From Bradysia coprophila (Eukaryota > Arthropoda > Insecta > Diptera > Sciaridae), in the NCBI RefSeq assembly GCF_014529535.1, contig NC_050738.1:310001-374000 (forward strand): a DNA stretch of 64,000 nucleotides, in the 5' to 3' direction. A program made the translations under genes and the position numbers. Positions 10,522 to 22,276 of the stretch are shown here, one piece after another. Below the pieces are notes generated by a model. The model did no database searches, was not told the DNA's origin, and worked only from the letters and a program-made list of their open reading frames with translations. The first letter of the stretch is position 1, and each line of letters begins with the position of its first letter.

Positions 10522-11909
10522 TTTTTTTGTCAGCAAATTTATTCTTTTAGTAGCAAAATTATTTATTTCATCAGCAAATTTATTCTTTTTTATCAGCAAA
10601 TTTAGTGTTTTGTATCAGCAAAATTAGTCTTATTTTCAGCAAACATATCAGTACTCGAACAGCATATTTATTGCTTTCTGAGCAGCAATATTACTGACTT
10701 TAAGCAGCAAAAATAATTCTTTTGCAGCAAATCCCTGGCAGCAAATTTATTACTTTGTAGTCAGCAAATTTATTGTTTTGTAATATGCACTTTTAATGCC
10801 TTCGAACAGCAAAATTAATACCTCGAAGTTATTGCTTTTTGTCAGCAAATTTATTAGTGTTTCAATTGCAAATTTATTTTTTTATAAGTAGGAAAATTAC
10901 TATCTTCAATCAGCATATGTCCCGCAGTAGGACATATAAAATTATATCACTAACACCACTAACACGAAAACGTCAACTCAACAAGCGACGAAAAGTAGAA
11001 CTTTCCGTTGCCTTTATTGCGAAAAACGTTGTACACAACTCGGTGATAGATCTTTTAGGCGCACGATGTGTATTGTCACGCTCGACCTGCGGTATCGAGT
11101 GACAATCTACACACCTAGTGCCTAAAAAAGCATTTATCCCTCGATTTGAATGGGGCTTCGTAATTTCGCTATGCGTAATTTCTAGGATGCACACCTTTCA
11201 TAATAATTTCACTTTAACTAAGTTTACGGATGGCTCGGCGTGGTAAAACGCTCTTTATGGGCAATGAATTACACAGACTAATTATTAGACGATGCGAGAG
11301 AAAAAAAATTAACAACGTTTTCTGCAACCAGCTGCGAAAAATGAACTTTTGAAAATTGTTACACTGCGATTATATATCTCAATAGCCGAATGGTTAGAGG
11401 TGTTGCTCGATAAGCATTGGGTTTTGGTGTCCATTTCACCACTAGTGACGAAAAGAATATATGAAAATCCATTTCACCAAAAATAGATAAAAAATAGCTA
11501 AAATAAACAATTAATTTTGCTTATGACAAGAAATAAATCTGCTGACAAAAGTAGAATAAATTTGCTGATGCAAATCAATAGAATTGCTGTTAAAAAATAG
11601 CTAAAATAAACAATTAATTTTGCTGATGACGAATAAATAAATTTGTTGACAAAAGCATTAACTTTGCTGATAGAAATAAATAAATTTGCTGCTAAAAAAT
11701 AGCTAAAAAAATATTTAATTTTGCAGATTGCAAAAAAATAAATGTGCTGACAAAATAAGATTAAATTTGCTGCTTCAAAAAAATAAATTTGCAGACGAAG
11801 AATTAAATTTGGTCACAATAGCAATAAATTTGCTGAACTAAAAGAATAAATTTGCTGATAAAAAGATAATTTTGCTGCAAAAAAAGAATAATTTTGCTGA
11901 CAAAAAAAG
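10522..11909. mobile_element. 1.4-kb element with arms of repeated CAGCAAATTTATT units
   Basis: From 10522 to about 10915 the plus strand repeats TCAGCAAATTTATTCTTTT and variants roughly every 20-40 nt. From about 11470 to 11909 the reverse complement (AATAAATTTGCTGA) repeats in the same way, and the outermost TTTTTTTGTCAGCAAA and TTTTGCTGACAAAAAAA match. The core holds a hairpin near 11055-11125, and a stretch at 11225-11310 (CGGCGTGGTAAAACGC, AATTAGTCTGTGTAATT in reverse) shared with the element at 6237-7655. Confidence 0.8.
11378..11440 (+). repeat. Weak tRNA-like sequence
   Basis: ATAGCCGAATGGTTAGAGG resembles the A-box region of Leu/Ser-type tRNAs. The downstream half (TTTTGGTGTCCATTTCACC) is too degenerate for a working T arm. 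Probably a decayed tRNA-derived piece within the larger element. Confidence 0.3.
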
Positions 11910-11940
11910 ATTTCCCTAATAAATATAAGAATGCAATATA

Positions 11941-12062
11941 ATGACGCGACCAATGGGCAGACCACCAGAAAGATGGACGAACTCGATCAAGCGAATGGTG
12001 GGGACAAACATCCATCCAGAAGTGGATATCAACGGGATGATTAAGAAGAAGAAGAAGAAGAA
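11941..12062 (+). pseudogene. 3' tail of a non-LTR retrotransposon
   Basis: The plus strand encodes RPMGRPPERWTNSIKRMVG, which matches the GRPxxRWxDDIxxVxG block typical near the C-terminus of LINE polyproteins, and ends in an AAG repeat tail at about 12045-12062. Strongly 5'-truncated. Confidence 0.7.
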
Positions 12063-12477
12063 TATAAGCTTGCACCATTGCTTTTCTAAAAAATGTCGAA
12101 CTCAACGAGGCAGCTAAATTATGGGTTCAGCCAACAAAAAATCTACAGATGCTTTCGCAGAGTTTTCACTCTGCGCCTAGTGTAGAGGGTCCATTACGAC
12201 ATACATACTTATGCAAAATAATTCTCGTGGGATACGAATTCACACGTACAGTATACGTCGGTTTCTCTCCTTATGATGAACACAATTTTATACGCTTTAT
12301 GATACTAAAACCAGAAAAAACAATAAGAGCAAAAGAAAGTAAGAGGAGTTAGCTCCGCCTTCGTATACATCAATTCAAAACAGGTCGCATGCGAGTAAAA
12401 CATCATCTATATCCCTAGACCTGTTTACAAGGTCTGCTCAGAGAGAACTGAAAAACTATGGTTTCCGATAACTTTCG

Positions 12478-12655
12478 GACCAGCGTTACAATAGTACCAC
12501 TCTTTTAGTTCCACTTTTTTCCGTAAAAGGGAAAAAGTGGAACTAAAAAAGTGACACTATTGTAACGCTGCATATATGCGGCGTGAAGATAGTTCCACTT
12601 TTTCCTTTTACGAAAAAAGTGGAACTAAAAGAGTGGTACTATTGTAACGCTGGTC
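12478..12655. mobile_element. MITE with nested palindromes
   Basis: GACCAGCGTTACAATAGTACC at 12478 onward is mirrored by its complement ending at 12655. Within it, the block AGTTCCACTTTTT is paired twice, so each half can also fold alone, and GTAACGCTG recurs next to the centre. Confidence 0.88.
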
Positions 12656-14388
12656 TTTCGGCGCGTGATTTCGTCTGTTTTCGTATCATGAAGCGTGTAA
12701 AAAAAAGTTAACAATAATGTTGTAACGTCGTTTTGGTGTTGCTTGAAAAAGTCATCTCTTCTGGGTGAATTTTAATCGAACTATTGTTGTAATAGCTCAT
12801 TTTGTAGGTATTTTTGATATTTTTTTAAGTTTTCAAAAATTTTGTTGTAATTTCGGAGGGGAGGGGTACATTTTTTTGGCAATTCTCATACATTTCGCGT
12901 CCACAAAATCAGATTTTTTAGTTACGTAATTTATGAGGATGACTTACAAATTGAAACCGCTTAACGTATAACTTACACTAAGTCATTTGTGCAATCCTTC
13001 TACTAATCGTAACGAACGTTAGGCTTCAGTATATTGACCTGTAACTGAATACTGTAGTTTCGTTTGTAGTCAGCATCCGAAAGTCTTTGAAATAGTGTTA
13101 ATATCATTTTGTAGATAGATTTAAAAACAAAAATAGAATTGACAAAACCTCATCCAAGGCATGATTCTGAAAACGAAAATTCCGTCGACCTAGCCTCTCC
13201 CGTGGCGTCTATACATTTTCTACAATTTCCGCCAGAAGTTTTAACCTCCTACGTATTCAAGACAGTAACAAAAATGCAAGAAGAATCAGTCAATTCTATT
13301 TACCGATTTCTGTTCAACGTTCTGCAACCGAATTTTTAGTCTTTGAGTAACGAATTTTTCTGCTTCACATTTTCGAAAATGCTGATTTGTCAGCGTAGAA
13401 GTTGGACGTATCCTCCTGCCTCCTCTCCCACGCTTGATAATAGTTTATTGGAAAATATTTTGCTAAATCGTCAAAAACTAATCCGTTAAAGTAAAGTTAT
13501 CTGCAATTCTAATCAGCTATTGTTTCATCCCGGAGAAACTTACTCGAATAATCTTCGACTTGGCGTAAAATAGCGTTCAAAATTTCCTAAAAACTCATTT
13601 TTTTACCAACTTTTTCACCAGAAAATCAACTACTTCTAGCAACTATTTTCGTTATTTTTACTCACTTTTCCACTTTTTGACTTTAAATTTTGCGTGGAAT
13701 CTCTGTAAGTATATTAGCGTTAGTAAATGCATGAATTAATAGATTGAATTGTGACTTCCTATAATTCTGACAGTGTATTCCGTCAATTTAATTTTAATCG
13801 ACCCATAATCGTTATTTTTAATCGACTCATAGTCTGCGACTTTGAATAAAATGACGAATTTTATATCATCTGTTTCTTAGCTGATCCACTTATATAGACA
13901 AAAGTGCTTATACTTGTTTATACGAAGAAGTAGGAAGCAAGTCAAATTTTCTACATCAATTATCGAACGTTCAAGATAACTGTGCTAAATATGTAATTTA
14001 AGTTTAATTTATTTCATTTTAATCGCCCCATCCTGCATGAAGACCATAAATAATAGAAATTATTGAAAAGTATGGGTCTACGGGGCAGATATTTTACGTA
14101 GACTAACTTTTTGGCTTGCAACACAAATTATCTGGATCGTGAAATATACGGAAAGAGATGGTAAGATCAGCTTCAACTACAATACGCCTTCATTAGTTCC
14201 GAGATAGGCTCCAATGCAAACTAGCAGGCCTCTCCGAATATTTACCATTTTTTCGATAATAACTCCTGGCTAGGCGATGCAGCTTCACCGATGCCTAACC
14301 TGTGGTACCTATATTCCACATGCAAGTCTGTCAAAATCCGACTTCCTTCAGCATTTCAACTTTCAGAATCATACATTACTTGAGCCAG
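12656..14388. other. Intergenic, no gene recognised
   Basis: AT-rich sequence without exon-like frames. A 66-residue open frame near 13139 has no recognisable character. Confidence 0.4.
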
Positions 14389-14575
14389 GGTCTGACTGGC
14401 TACTAAAAGGCGCTCTTGTGAAATACAGGAAAACGCGCTTGAAATGTATAGCAAAACGCGCTTGATGTGAACAAAAGGTGTCAAAAGGCACGACTGAAAG
14501 GCGCCAATATAGCAAATTGAATGAATTCAGAAAAGCGCACTTGTGCTTTGCCAAGTCGCCATATATGGCCAGTCC
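14389..14575. repeat. Dispersed repeat related to 39797-39955
   Basis: Starts GTCTGACTGGCTACTAAAAGGCGC and ends GGCCAGTCCGGGC; the other copy starts CGCACTGGCTACCAAAAGGCGC and ends GGTCAGGCCGGGC. Both show alternating GCGC/AAAA motifs. Non-coding. Confidence 0.55.
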
Positions 14576-14709
14576 GGGCTTGACTTGAGCTGATGGTCGT
14601 TTACTTTTATCATCGCTGCTGGTAGCATGTGATAGCTGTTATAAATTCCGACCAACAGATTTCGACTAATTAGTCAATTGAAAATTCAACTTTGGAGGAA
14701 TATGATTTG

Positions 14710-14715
14710 TTTATT
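14710..14715 (-). terminator. Poly(A) signal of the cysteine-rich peptide gene
   Basis: AATAAA on the minus strand, about 100 nt after the stop codon, a normal 3' UTR distance for a small secreted-peptide gene. Confidence 0.6.
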
Positions 14716-14814
14716 TCAAAGACATATGACACATAAGTAAAATTTAACTTCAAAATTAAGACCGGTGTGGTCGGTGAAAATTATTTTTCATTATTTTATA
14801 AGTGACATGCGTTC

Positions 14815-15105
14815 TTAGCGACACCTGTCTTTACATTTATTACCGGATGTTCTAGGACCAGTGACACAGCATTTGTTTGATGAATTTGGACATCCTGAAT
14901 CCCAAAATCGTGAGCATTTACCGGAAGGACAGCAACTGCTTCCACTAATACACGATCCACCGCATTTATACGACTCTGGCAATGAAGTCAGTATGACATG
15001 TAATTGTATCCTTCCTTACAGGTTTTTATTTTGTATGAATTACTTACCAACAGTCAGCGCAACTGTTGCCAGTAGGATGAAACATAGAATTAAGGAAGTT
15101 CTCAT
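14815..15105 (-). CDS. Small secreted peptide with ten cysteines, two exons (72 aa)
   Basis: Exon 1 is 15105-15048 and exon 2 is 14975-14815, joined over a 72-nt GT...AG intron in phase 1. Exon 1 encodes a clear signal peptide (MRTSLILCFILLATVALTV) with predicted cleavage around residue 19-21. The mature part, about 52 residues, has cysteines at 24, 28, 34, 35, 40, 48, 55, 56, 67 and 71: C-x3-C-x5-CC-x4-C-x7-C-x6-CC-x10-C-x3-C. It is rich in Ser, Gly and Lys/Arg and ends in a basic tail. Such peptides are secreted, disulfide-locked effectors, most often antimicrobial, proteinase-inhibitor-like or gland products. I do not recognise the family, and function is not claimed. Its own promoter and poly(A) signal are visible. 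Confidence 0.85.
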
Positions 15106-15175
15106 GTTGAAATGCACTTTTGATTTTCTGTTTTAACTGAGTGAGGAAATTATAACGTTCAATTGCACGTTGGCA

Positions 15176-15217
15176 GAATGAATGATAGGACACCATCCGA
15201 GAAATCACTTTAAATAC
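15176..15217 (-). promoter_or_regulatory. Candidate core promoter of the peptide gene
   Basis: On the minus strand a TATA-like TATTTAA (15216-15210) lies about 34 nt upstream of TCATTC (15185-15180), which matches the arthropod initiator TCAKTY; a second TCATTC overlaps at 15181-15176. This puts the transcription start about 75 nt before the ATG. A further initiator-like TCAGTT is at 15140-15135. Confidence 0.45.
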
Positions 15218-15784
15218 TGTCCGTTTTGTTGATAAAATACGCTATCTCTTGTTAGCCCATACACTTATTAGCAAATATTTGCACAAAGAATTTTTATTAG
15301 TTAAAAGAACAAATATTTAATTTGCAATCAAAATGATATAGAACGGGGAAGTACACTGTCTACAGTGTGACACAATAATCACGTCGTTTCAAATCGAGGA
15401 CCATGAGTCATAGAAATAAATTGTGTTAAGGTTCAGCAAACTTATGCGCTGTTTTCAATGCATAAAATAAAAACAACAAAAAAAAAACAAGAAAAAACAA
15501 GAAACAAATACGCAATTAAATCAGTTAATGAATCGATTAATATGTTACTGATAACGATGTCAACAATCGCGTCTGACTACGTTTTTTTGTTTGGAATGTA
15601 ATATTATATGGTTAAACTAATTAAGTAGAAGATTGTTCATCAAACAGAAGCGAATTATTCATGTTTTACACCGCGATACGACTTCCGTTTACAAAAGGTT
15701 AGGCGTTACGAAATTTTAATAATCAGGCTAAACTCTCCGACAATAATGTAGGACCTTTTTCGTTCTAAAATTTTCCGTGCCAAG

Positions 15785-15967
15785 GATACAGTTAGAAGCA
15801 GTGAAATTTCAGCATGAATTCCGCATCTTTATACGGTTTTACCGTGCGTGTGTGGTAGCAGCTTCAACCGTATAAACAAGTATAAACAGTTTTGCTTGTA
15901 TGTGTGGATCAGCTGAATAAAAGCTGAAGAAAATTCATGCTGAAATTTCACTGCCTCTGACTGTATC
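15785..15967. mobile_element. 183-bp fold-back MITE
   Basis: GATACAGTTAGAAGCAGTGAAA begins at 15785 and its near-exact complement ends at 15967. The arms continue through TTTCAGCATGAATT. The interior has GTGTGGATCAGCTGAATAAAAGC, shared with 24206-24368 and, in reverse, with 16625-16675. Confidence 0.85.
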
Positions 15968-17210
15968 TCCGAGAAGTTTACGTCACACACATTTTCTCTG
16001 TGAAAATTATTACTCGCTACGTATTTACCGATATTTTTCGACAGCAGGATATCGTACGCTATTTCGAATTTGGCCAAAATTAGGATTGTATCGAGTCTAT
16101 TACTAGATTTAATGTAAGTTTAACAGACCGAACCCGGAACTTCAAATATTTCTGTTCATTTGTTTTAACATGTATGTTGCTACATTCGGCGACATCAATA
16201 TACGTAGTTAGACGAGTGTCCATATGATAGGGCCGTCTGTAAAAGACAAAACTCTTTCAAAGTACCTACCTACCTCAATTTTTTTTAATGGGATGTAAAG
16301 GTTTTTTTTACATTGTTTTGATAATTTATTGGACCTTTTACCTCATCGCATCAGGGACGAAAAAAGTGAGAATTTCTCCATCAGGAAATTGACCAAATTT
16401 AATTTTCACAACTCAGACGAGAAAATAGTCACTCACTCTCCTCCCCTGAAGCTTCTTTTTTTGTGTGAAATAGTTATTTGTTCAACGAGAGAAGTGACGA
16501 TGGAAATTCGATTTCGAGAGAAGTGTTTCCACAAGTCACCCGATACAATGCAGCTTTCAACTTTTTCCCAGACGTTTTTAAAGAAACAAAAGCTTCTTTA
16601 CTTGTTAAAAAAAACAGTACACGTCAGTGAAATTTAGACATGAATTTGCTTCAGCTGGTCCACTCATATAAACTACACTGCTCATACGTCTCCATGCGCC
16701 ATCCTTATAGACTTCTCTACCATGCGCCATGGCGCGCCATCCTTATAGAGTAGGGGTGATCGATTTCGCGGGGCGCAAAGGAAACCGCTCCACAAAAAAT
16801 TCTAGTTTCCCATAGAATCCGAAAAACCCATTTTCAGACTTTGGTCCGGAACAACTTCAGGTAGCAATAAATCGATTACTGAAAATTTGCTAGTAGGGGC
16901 ACATTGGACCATTCTCGACTTTACGAAAAAAAAAGCTTTACGATATTTCTGTCGGGTTTTTTGTTTTTTCTACTCTATAGAGTCCAAGATATAATAATAA
17001 AATAAAATGAAAATAAAAAAAGTGAAAACCTGACTTTGGCATGTAGCCAAAGTTCGCCGACGTCGATTTTCAGAGAAAATTGGAAACTTTATTAATTCCA
17101 AATTACACTAAAAAATCGGTCGATTTTGTTTTGTGATGGCTCATTTGAAAGGAAGTTGTGGAAGTTGTTGAAGGAATATGTATAATTTTTTAACTTTGAA
17201 AGTTTTTGTA
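15968..17210. other. Intergenic with small repeats, no gene recognised
   Basis: At 16625-16675 there is half of the 15785-type MITE. At about 16690-16750 CATGCGCCATCCTTATAGA is partly duplicated around GCCATGGCGCGCC. An open frame of 102 codons at 16329-16637 has no signal, domain or splice support. Confidence 0.4.
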
Positions 17211-17620
17211 CTTAAGAGGGATCGTTGCTTAGCTGGAATCGTAGCCTACATTTGCGTGTCTCGTATTTCATTTTAAATAATATCTTTTCATCAGAATCCT
17301 TTTTTCAAAACGTATGACCGCAATAACGACCGTGAATGTGTTAGCTTTAAGTAAAAATTGGTTTTGGTTGTAGATGTTTGACCAGCTCTGAGAAAAGACA
17401 GCAGTTTAACGAAATTTTCATAAACAGCTCAGTTTTCTCAGAGCTGGTTAAGCTACTTCAACCAAATCTATTTTCTGTTAAAAGCTACCACATTCGTGGT
17501 TTGTAGATTTTTGAAAATGAATTCCGATGGAAATATACCATCAAAAGTAAACTAAAATCCAGTATATAAAAGACGCCCGAATGTATGCTTTTTTAGGAAA
17601 GCATCGAAGCCTCTTAAGAG
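17211..17620. mobile_element. Fold-back element, family of 4483-4926
   Basis: CTTAAGAGG at 17211 pairs with CCTCTTAAG near 17618. Inner arms share GTAGCCTACATTTG, ACCGCAATAACGACC and TTAACCAGCTCTGAGAAAA with their complements. The centre lies near 17420. Confidence 0.75.
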
Positions 17621-20600
17621 CCATGGATACTTAGCTGAATTTAGAGAATCTCATTCATTTTTGGTATTTCAGATTCGAATTATAAAATTTTGGAGTATAT
17701 TTTCACCGTTCCACATATCGAGTATTATGATGTGGGTAGCACTGTGAAAAGCATATCGTTTCTTGGTATCACTGATTAATACGCAAACTGATTAAAACAC
17801 GAAAAACGTACATAGTTTTTATTTTATTATTTTTTTTTTGTTTTGTTTTCTCTTTAAATTACACACTAATAAAGCCAATTGTTTTATTATTATTATGTTT
17901 TTTCCATTTTCCACAAAAAAATCTTAGACATTACACAGATATATATTTTGGTATTTTAATATATATCACAGCGTTTTACGCTGCTTTCAACATTTATATA
18001 ATTTAAAAGACGTCGTCATCTTTATCGAATTACAGTTTTCTTGTTCTTTTTTTTTTGAAAGGGCAGTTTTATATTTTTGTAAAAATTGTTCAGTTTACTG
18101 ACGGATTTTCCTTTTTTCTATTTTTATTTCATCAACAACAGGGAGCTCACATTTATACACTCAAACCGTTCACTTCAATTCATAAAGATTGTCGCATTTT
18201 TCCGATCGAAATAAAACAAAAATTTTTATTTTATTTCTTTCGGCATGGTCTCGTACATTTTTTAAGCTCAACAATCTTTACGAGTTGGAAAACATTAAGT
18301 GCAATGTTTGCGAAATGGCAGAACCAGTTATTAAGCAGCTCCATTTTCTTGGTTGGTTGCAATAGCAATAAACACCTGACGAAATGCAAAAATTGACAGT
18401 CAAAAATAAAATCAAATTAATTGAATTAAATTGACCAATTTCTTGTTATGTCGGTACGCTAAAGTGCGCTGATCTTGGTAAATTGTAAGTTTAATTTTTT
18501 ATCTTGAGTGATCGTTTTGGTCGATAGATAGAATAGGATTTTCGCAATTCAACGGTCATGCTTCATTTTAAGATGTGTTGTTTAATTTTTAGTCCTATTT
18601 TCTGCTGGTAGTTTTTCTTATTGTATCATTTCAATATCTGTTCACATGAACTAGCTATTTTCGTGAAATTAATTCTTGACAACAGAAATTCAAAAATTTT
18701 CAAGAATTCAAATTGTTGAAATTCCTGAGAATTTTTGAATTCCCGTAATTCTTGGAAATTCTCGGAAACATTTCCTGAAAATTAGCCCTGACTACCTCTA
18801 TTGTGTGAAGGTAAAAATTTCATAAAACTTTTCGCAGACCAGACTGTGTGCAGTTTGTATATCTTTCCGCTTTCCATCTGAAGGTATATTAATAGGAAAA
18901 ACACTACATGTGGAGTGATGATCACATCGTGTGACAAAAACACTCAATTTCGCAACGTGTTGCATGAAACGTTTTCTGCAACAAGCTGCGAAAAGCGAAC
19001 TTTTCGAATGAAAATCACGTACAGATCTTCCAATTTCCGCTCGTAATGTTTCAATTACTATAATCATAGAAACCCTTTTCACACTAGTGAGAAAAGGTAA
19101 AGTCTCCAGTGAAACATGCATGAAAAAGTTCTTTTTTCGCTGCTCAGTTGCAGAAAATGTGTTGTTCAATGGTCTGTCGTGCCAGACAAGTCAAATTTTG
19201 AATTTTAAACTTGTCCTAATGTTTCTCAATCATTTTTAACAATATTTATTCGTGATTCGAGACACCAACTATGTCATCACCAAATTTTGGACGCATGGCA
19301 CCAACTTCCGTATACACACAGGCTGCAGACAGAGCCTATTTTAAGCAAATTAAATTCTTAAAGCTTCTTCCATTTTACAAGCGTTTTTTACTAAATTTAC
19401 TCCTGGAATCGGTCATCGATGCCTATGTTCGTTTTACGACTTACTCAGGTATCTTTGATGTCCTCCAGCCAACCAACTAATTTTTATAAAATTTAACAAA
19501 AATTTGTTATTGGAGATTTTGTAAGAAAAAACGAATTTAATTACTTAAAATCGGCTCTGGCTCATTGGTCTATCTAAGTACAGCACAGTCGAGCAGTTGA
19601 ATTTTGAAAATTGTGTAATTTCATTTGTTACAATCGGATCATTAAAATCACTACATTACATTGGACCTGGTACAGAGATGAGGGAGTTTCATCGCGAATC
19701 CATTTAACGAAGCAATGATTTCCACTCGGTGAATTTTCTTTTCTTTCTTTTTTAGTCGAATTAATTTCTGTTTTTTTTGTGTATAATATTTTTCGTAAAC
19801 ATGAACCTCTCAGACTATTTTGTTTTCTTTTTCATAATTTTTATCATCTTTCTTCTTTCGACTCCCAAAGCACAGGAGACCTTTCTTTAAATTTACAAAC
19901 TAACAATTAAATGTCTTAGAAACACGGATTGGTTTATTTTCCATCTTCTTTTTGGGTTATTTTGTTTTCATGTTGTTTTGGTTGGTTTTCTTCTTTAATA
20001 TAACTAGGAAAAATCTACAATACATTTCTCTAAAATACATTGAGTACAGATGTTTTAACATTATTTACATTTATAATAGATGTACAGTTACATACAACGA
20101 TACATTTATGATAAAAATTTTCCAGATTGAAAGTCGAGGTACAGAATTTTCATTTTTTTTCTTTTTTTTTTCTTTTAAAATTTCAGTGTACAATTTACGA
20201 GAAAATCTCCCCCACTTTTACGTGTTTGTTTCGGGGGAATGAGTCGCTCGCATTATTGAGTTTTCTTTCTATAAAAGGTAATGTCTTAGTGCAATTATAA
20301 TGAATTGAAATTGTGAATTTTACTTTTTGCAAAACGTTATCCATCAATAAATTATTTTTCACGTCGATTTCATTAAACGATTAAAATGGAACAAACCAGG
20401 AAGTACGAAAAGGAAGAACAAGCAACACGAGAACAAAATCATTTGTTACGATTTACACACGAGGGGATTTGTTGGGTGAGTGAAAATTGAACTTACTTCT
20501 ACACACCTTTCTTCGAAATGGGTAATTCCATCCGGACAGAGACGAGTCCATAGAACGAAAATGTGACATTAAAAAAGGGGATCTGACTGAAATATATATA

Positions 20601-22276
20601 AGTCGAATAAAAAAACTAACTTTTCTTATCAAAGAACAATATCAATTGTACATTTCGCTTAAAGCTATATGACATACACGACTTGTATTATCAAAATCAG
20701 ATTTCTTCTCTGTGCCCTATCTATAATGCAATTGACTGTAAAACTTCCCCCCAAGCCAACATATATATTGATTTGCATATATTTTTCGTTTTTTGACAAC
20801 ACTGATGGTGTATCCAGTCCTCTGTCGTATAAATACATTTACGAATTGAATTGACAAAAGCAATTGAAAATCAGAATTTGGAAAATGATGATTCAAAGCA
20901 TTTTGACCATGGACCCCATATATTTCACCTTATATCGTTTGATTCAATTATCAGTCACTTAACGGACAATCTCGTGGGTGGAGAGAGAGAATGTGAAAAT
21001 AATATTTTTTTTAAATGATGAAAATGCTTCGTAGCGAAAGCTTATCGTTTTATTTTCGAATGATTGTTTTTTGTTAGAGTTTTTGTATGGAGGTAGATAG
21101 TAGTACATGATTCATAAACAACTTTTCGTAAGAGAGGATACAGATAACAAACAACATCTAAGAGATCTAAAAAGGAACCGGATAAATGTACGATGTTTGG
21201 ACTGAGCGCCTAAGTGCGTGTCATAGGGCTATGGTTTGAAAACTATGCAATGTTATTACTCTACCCAATATGGAAAACATTTGTTTTGTTGGCACGTTTG
21301 TTTTCGAATACAAGCCTATATTCGCGAAAATATTTTCAAGAATTTTTAAGAAAAGTTTTTCACACAAATTTGAGAATTTTTTTCCGAGAATATTGGCCTT
21401 GCCAACGAGAGTATAAGCCTGGTGTATGTCTCACGGTCTCTCATCATAGAATTTCGATTTGTACACCGTCATCTTGACATCAATTTGGATTTCAAACAAC
21501 GTAAGACGGCAGAGATGTTACAAGGGACCATTTTTAGGAGAACGTTTTCCCATATTTTCCCTTTTTTCCCAAAATTTTCCGAAATATGTTTGTAGGGCAA
21601 AAGTGGGAAATTTTACTGAAAAATTTGGAAAATGTTTTCCGAAAAATAGTCACTGGATATTCCTTTGTTGGGGCTCTCCTTTCGCTCAAAAGCTCAAGAG
21701 AGGTAGAACATTAGTAATCGGGTACCGTTATGGTAATACAATGAGTCATAGAATTCAAACCGTGGTCTTACGAGAGGGCCTAATAGGCGCTTGGTCTATT
21801 TGTAAAAAAATCAGGATTCTCTCTAAAAGAAATGAGTTCAGCTAGTAGAATGAAAGTTTTTGTTTTTGTTTTTGGTTTTTGTTTTCTTGATTTTATTTTC
21901 TGTTTCATTTATTTTATTCTAAAATTATACTCATCTTCAATATCAATATTGTTTCATGCGAACTGAAATTTTGTGCGATTGAGAAACGTCTTCTTCGTCG
22001 TCTTCTACTCAGAAGTTGTAACTGATGGATTCTTCCAGTAAATGTTTAACATTTTGGTTTTATGTTTAGCATGCATGAGTCTATTTCGTACATTTTGATA
22101 AAATTGAAATAAAGTTTTCATTTTTTTCTTCTTTAAATTAGTTTTCTCTTTGTCAGATTTTACCTACCTAATTGTGTAGATAATCACCGGATTTCTTAAT
22201 TGTCTTCATAAACTTAATTTTTATTAAAAGTTTTTTTCTCTTCTTTTTTCATTTCTTTTTTTTAATAAATAATTGC
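17621..22276 (-). other. T-rich region, possible long globin 3' UTR
   Basis: No exon-like frame on either strand except chance open frames. From about 17820 to 22260 the plus strand is strikingly T-rich with little repeat content, which fits A-rich transcribed sequence downstream of the globin on the minus strand. AATAAA motifs on the minus strand occur from 22225-22220 onward. 18800-19170 is an imperfect inverted repeat built on TTTTCTGCAACAAGCTGCGAAAA and TTTTCGCTGCTCAGTTGCAGAAAA, not a gene. Confidence 0.35.

Noticed and set aside
18798..19169. 123-codon minus-strand frame
   Set aside because: Lies in an imperfect inverted repeat (TTTTCTGCAAC arms) with no domain or conserved pattern; some motifs recur near 11320.
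21214..21845. Adjacent plus-strand frames of 87 and 128 codons
   Set aside because: No domain, no splice sites connecting them, and composition like the T-rich surroundings downstream of the globin.
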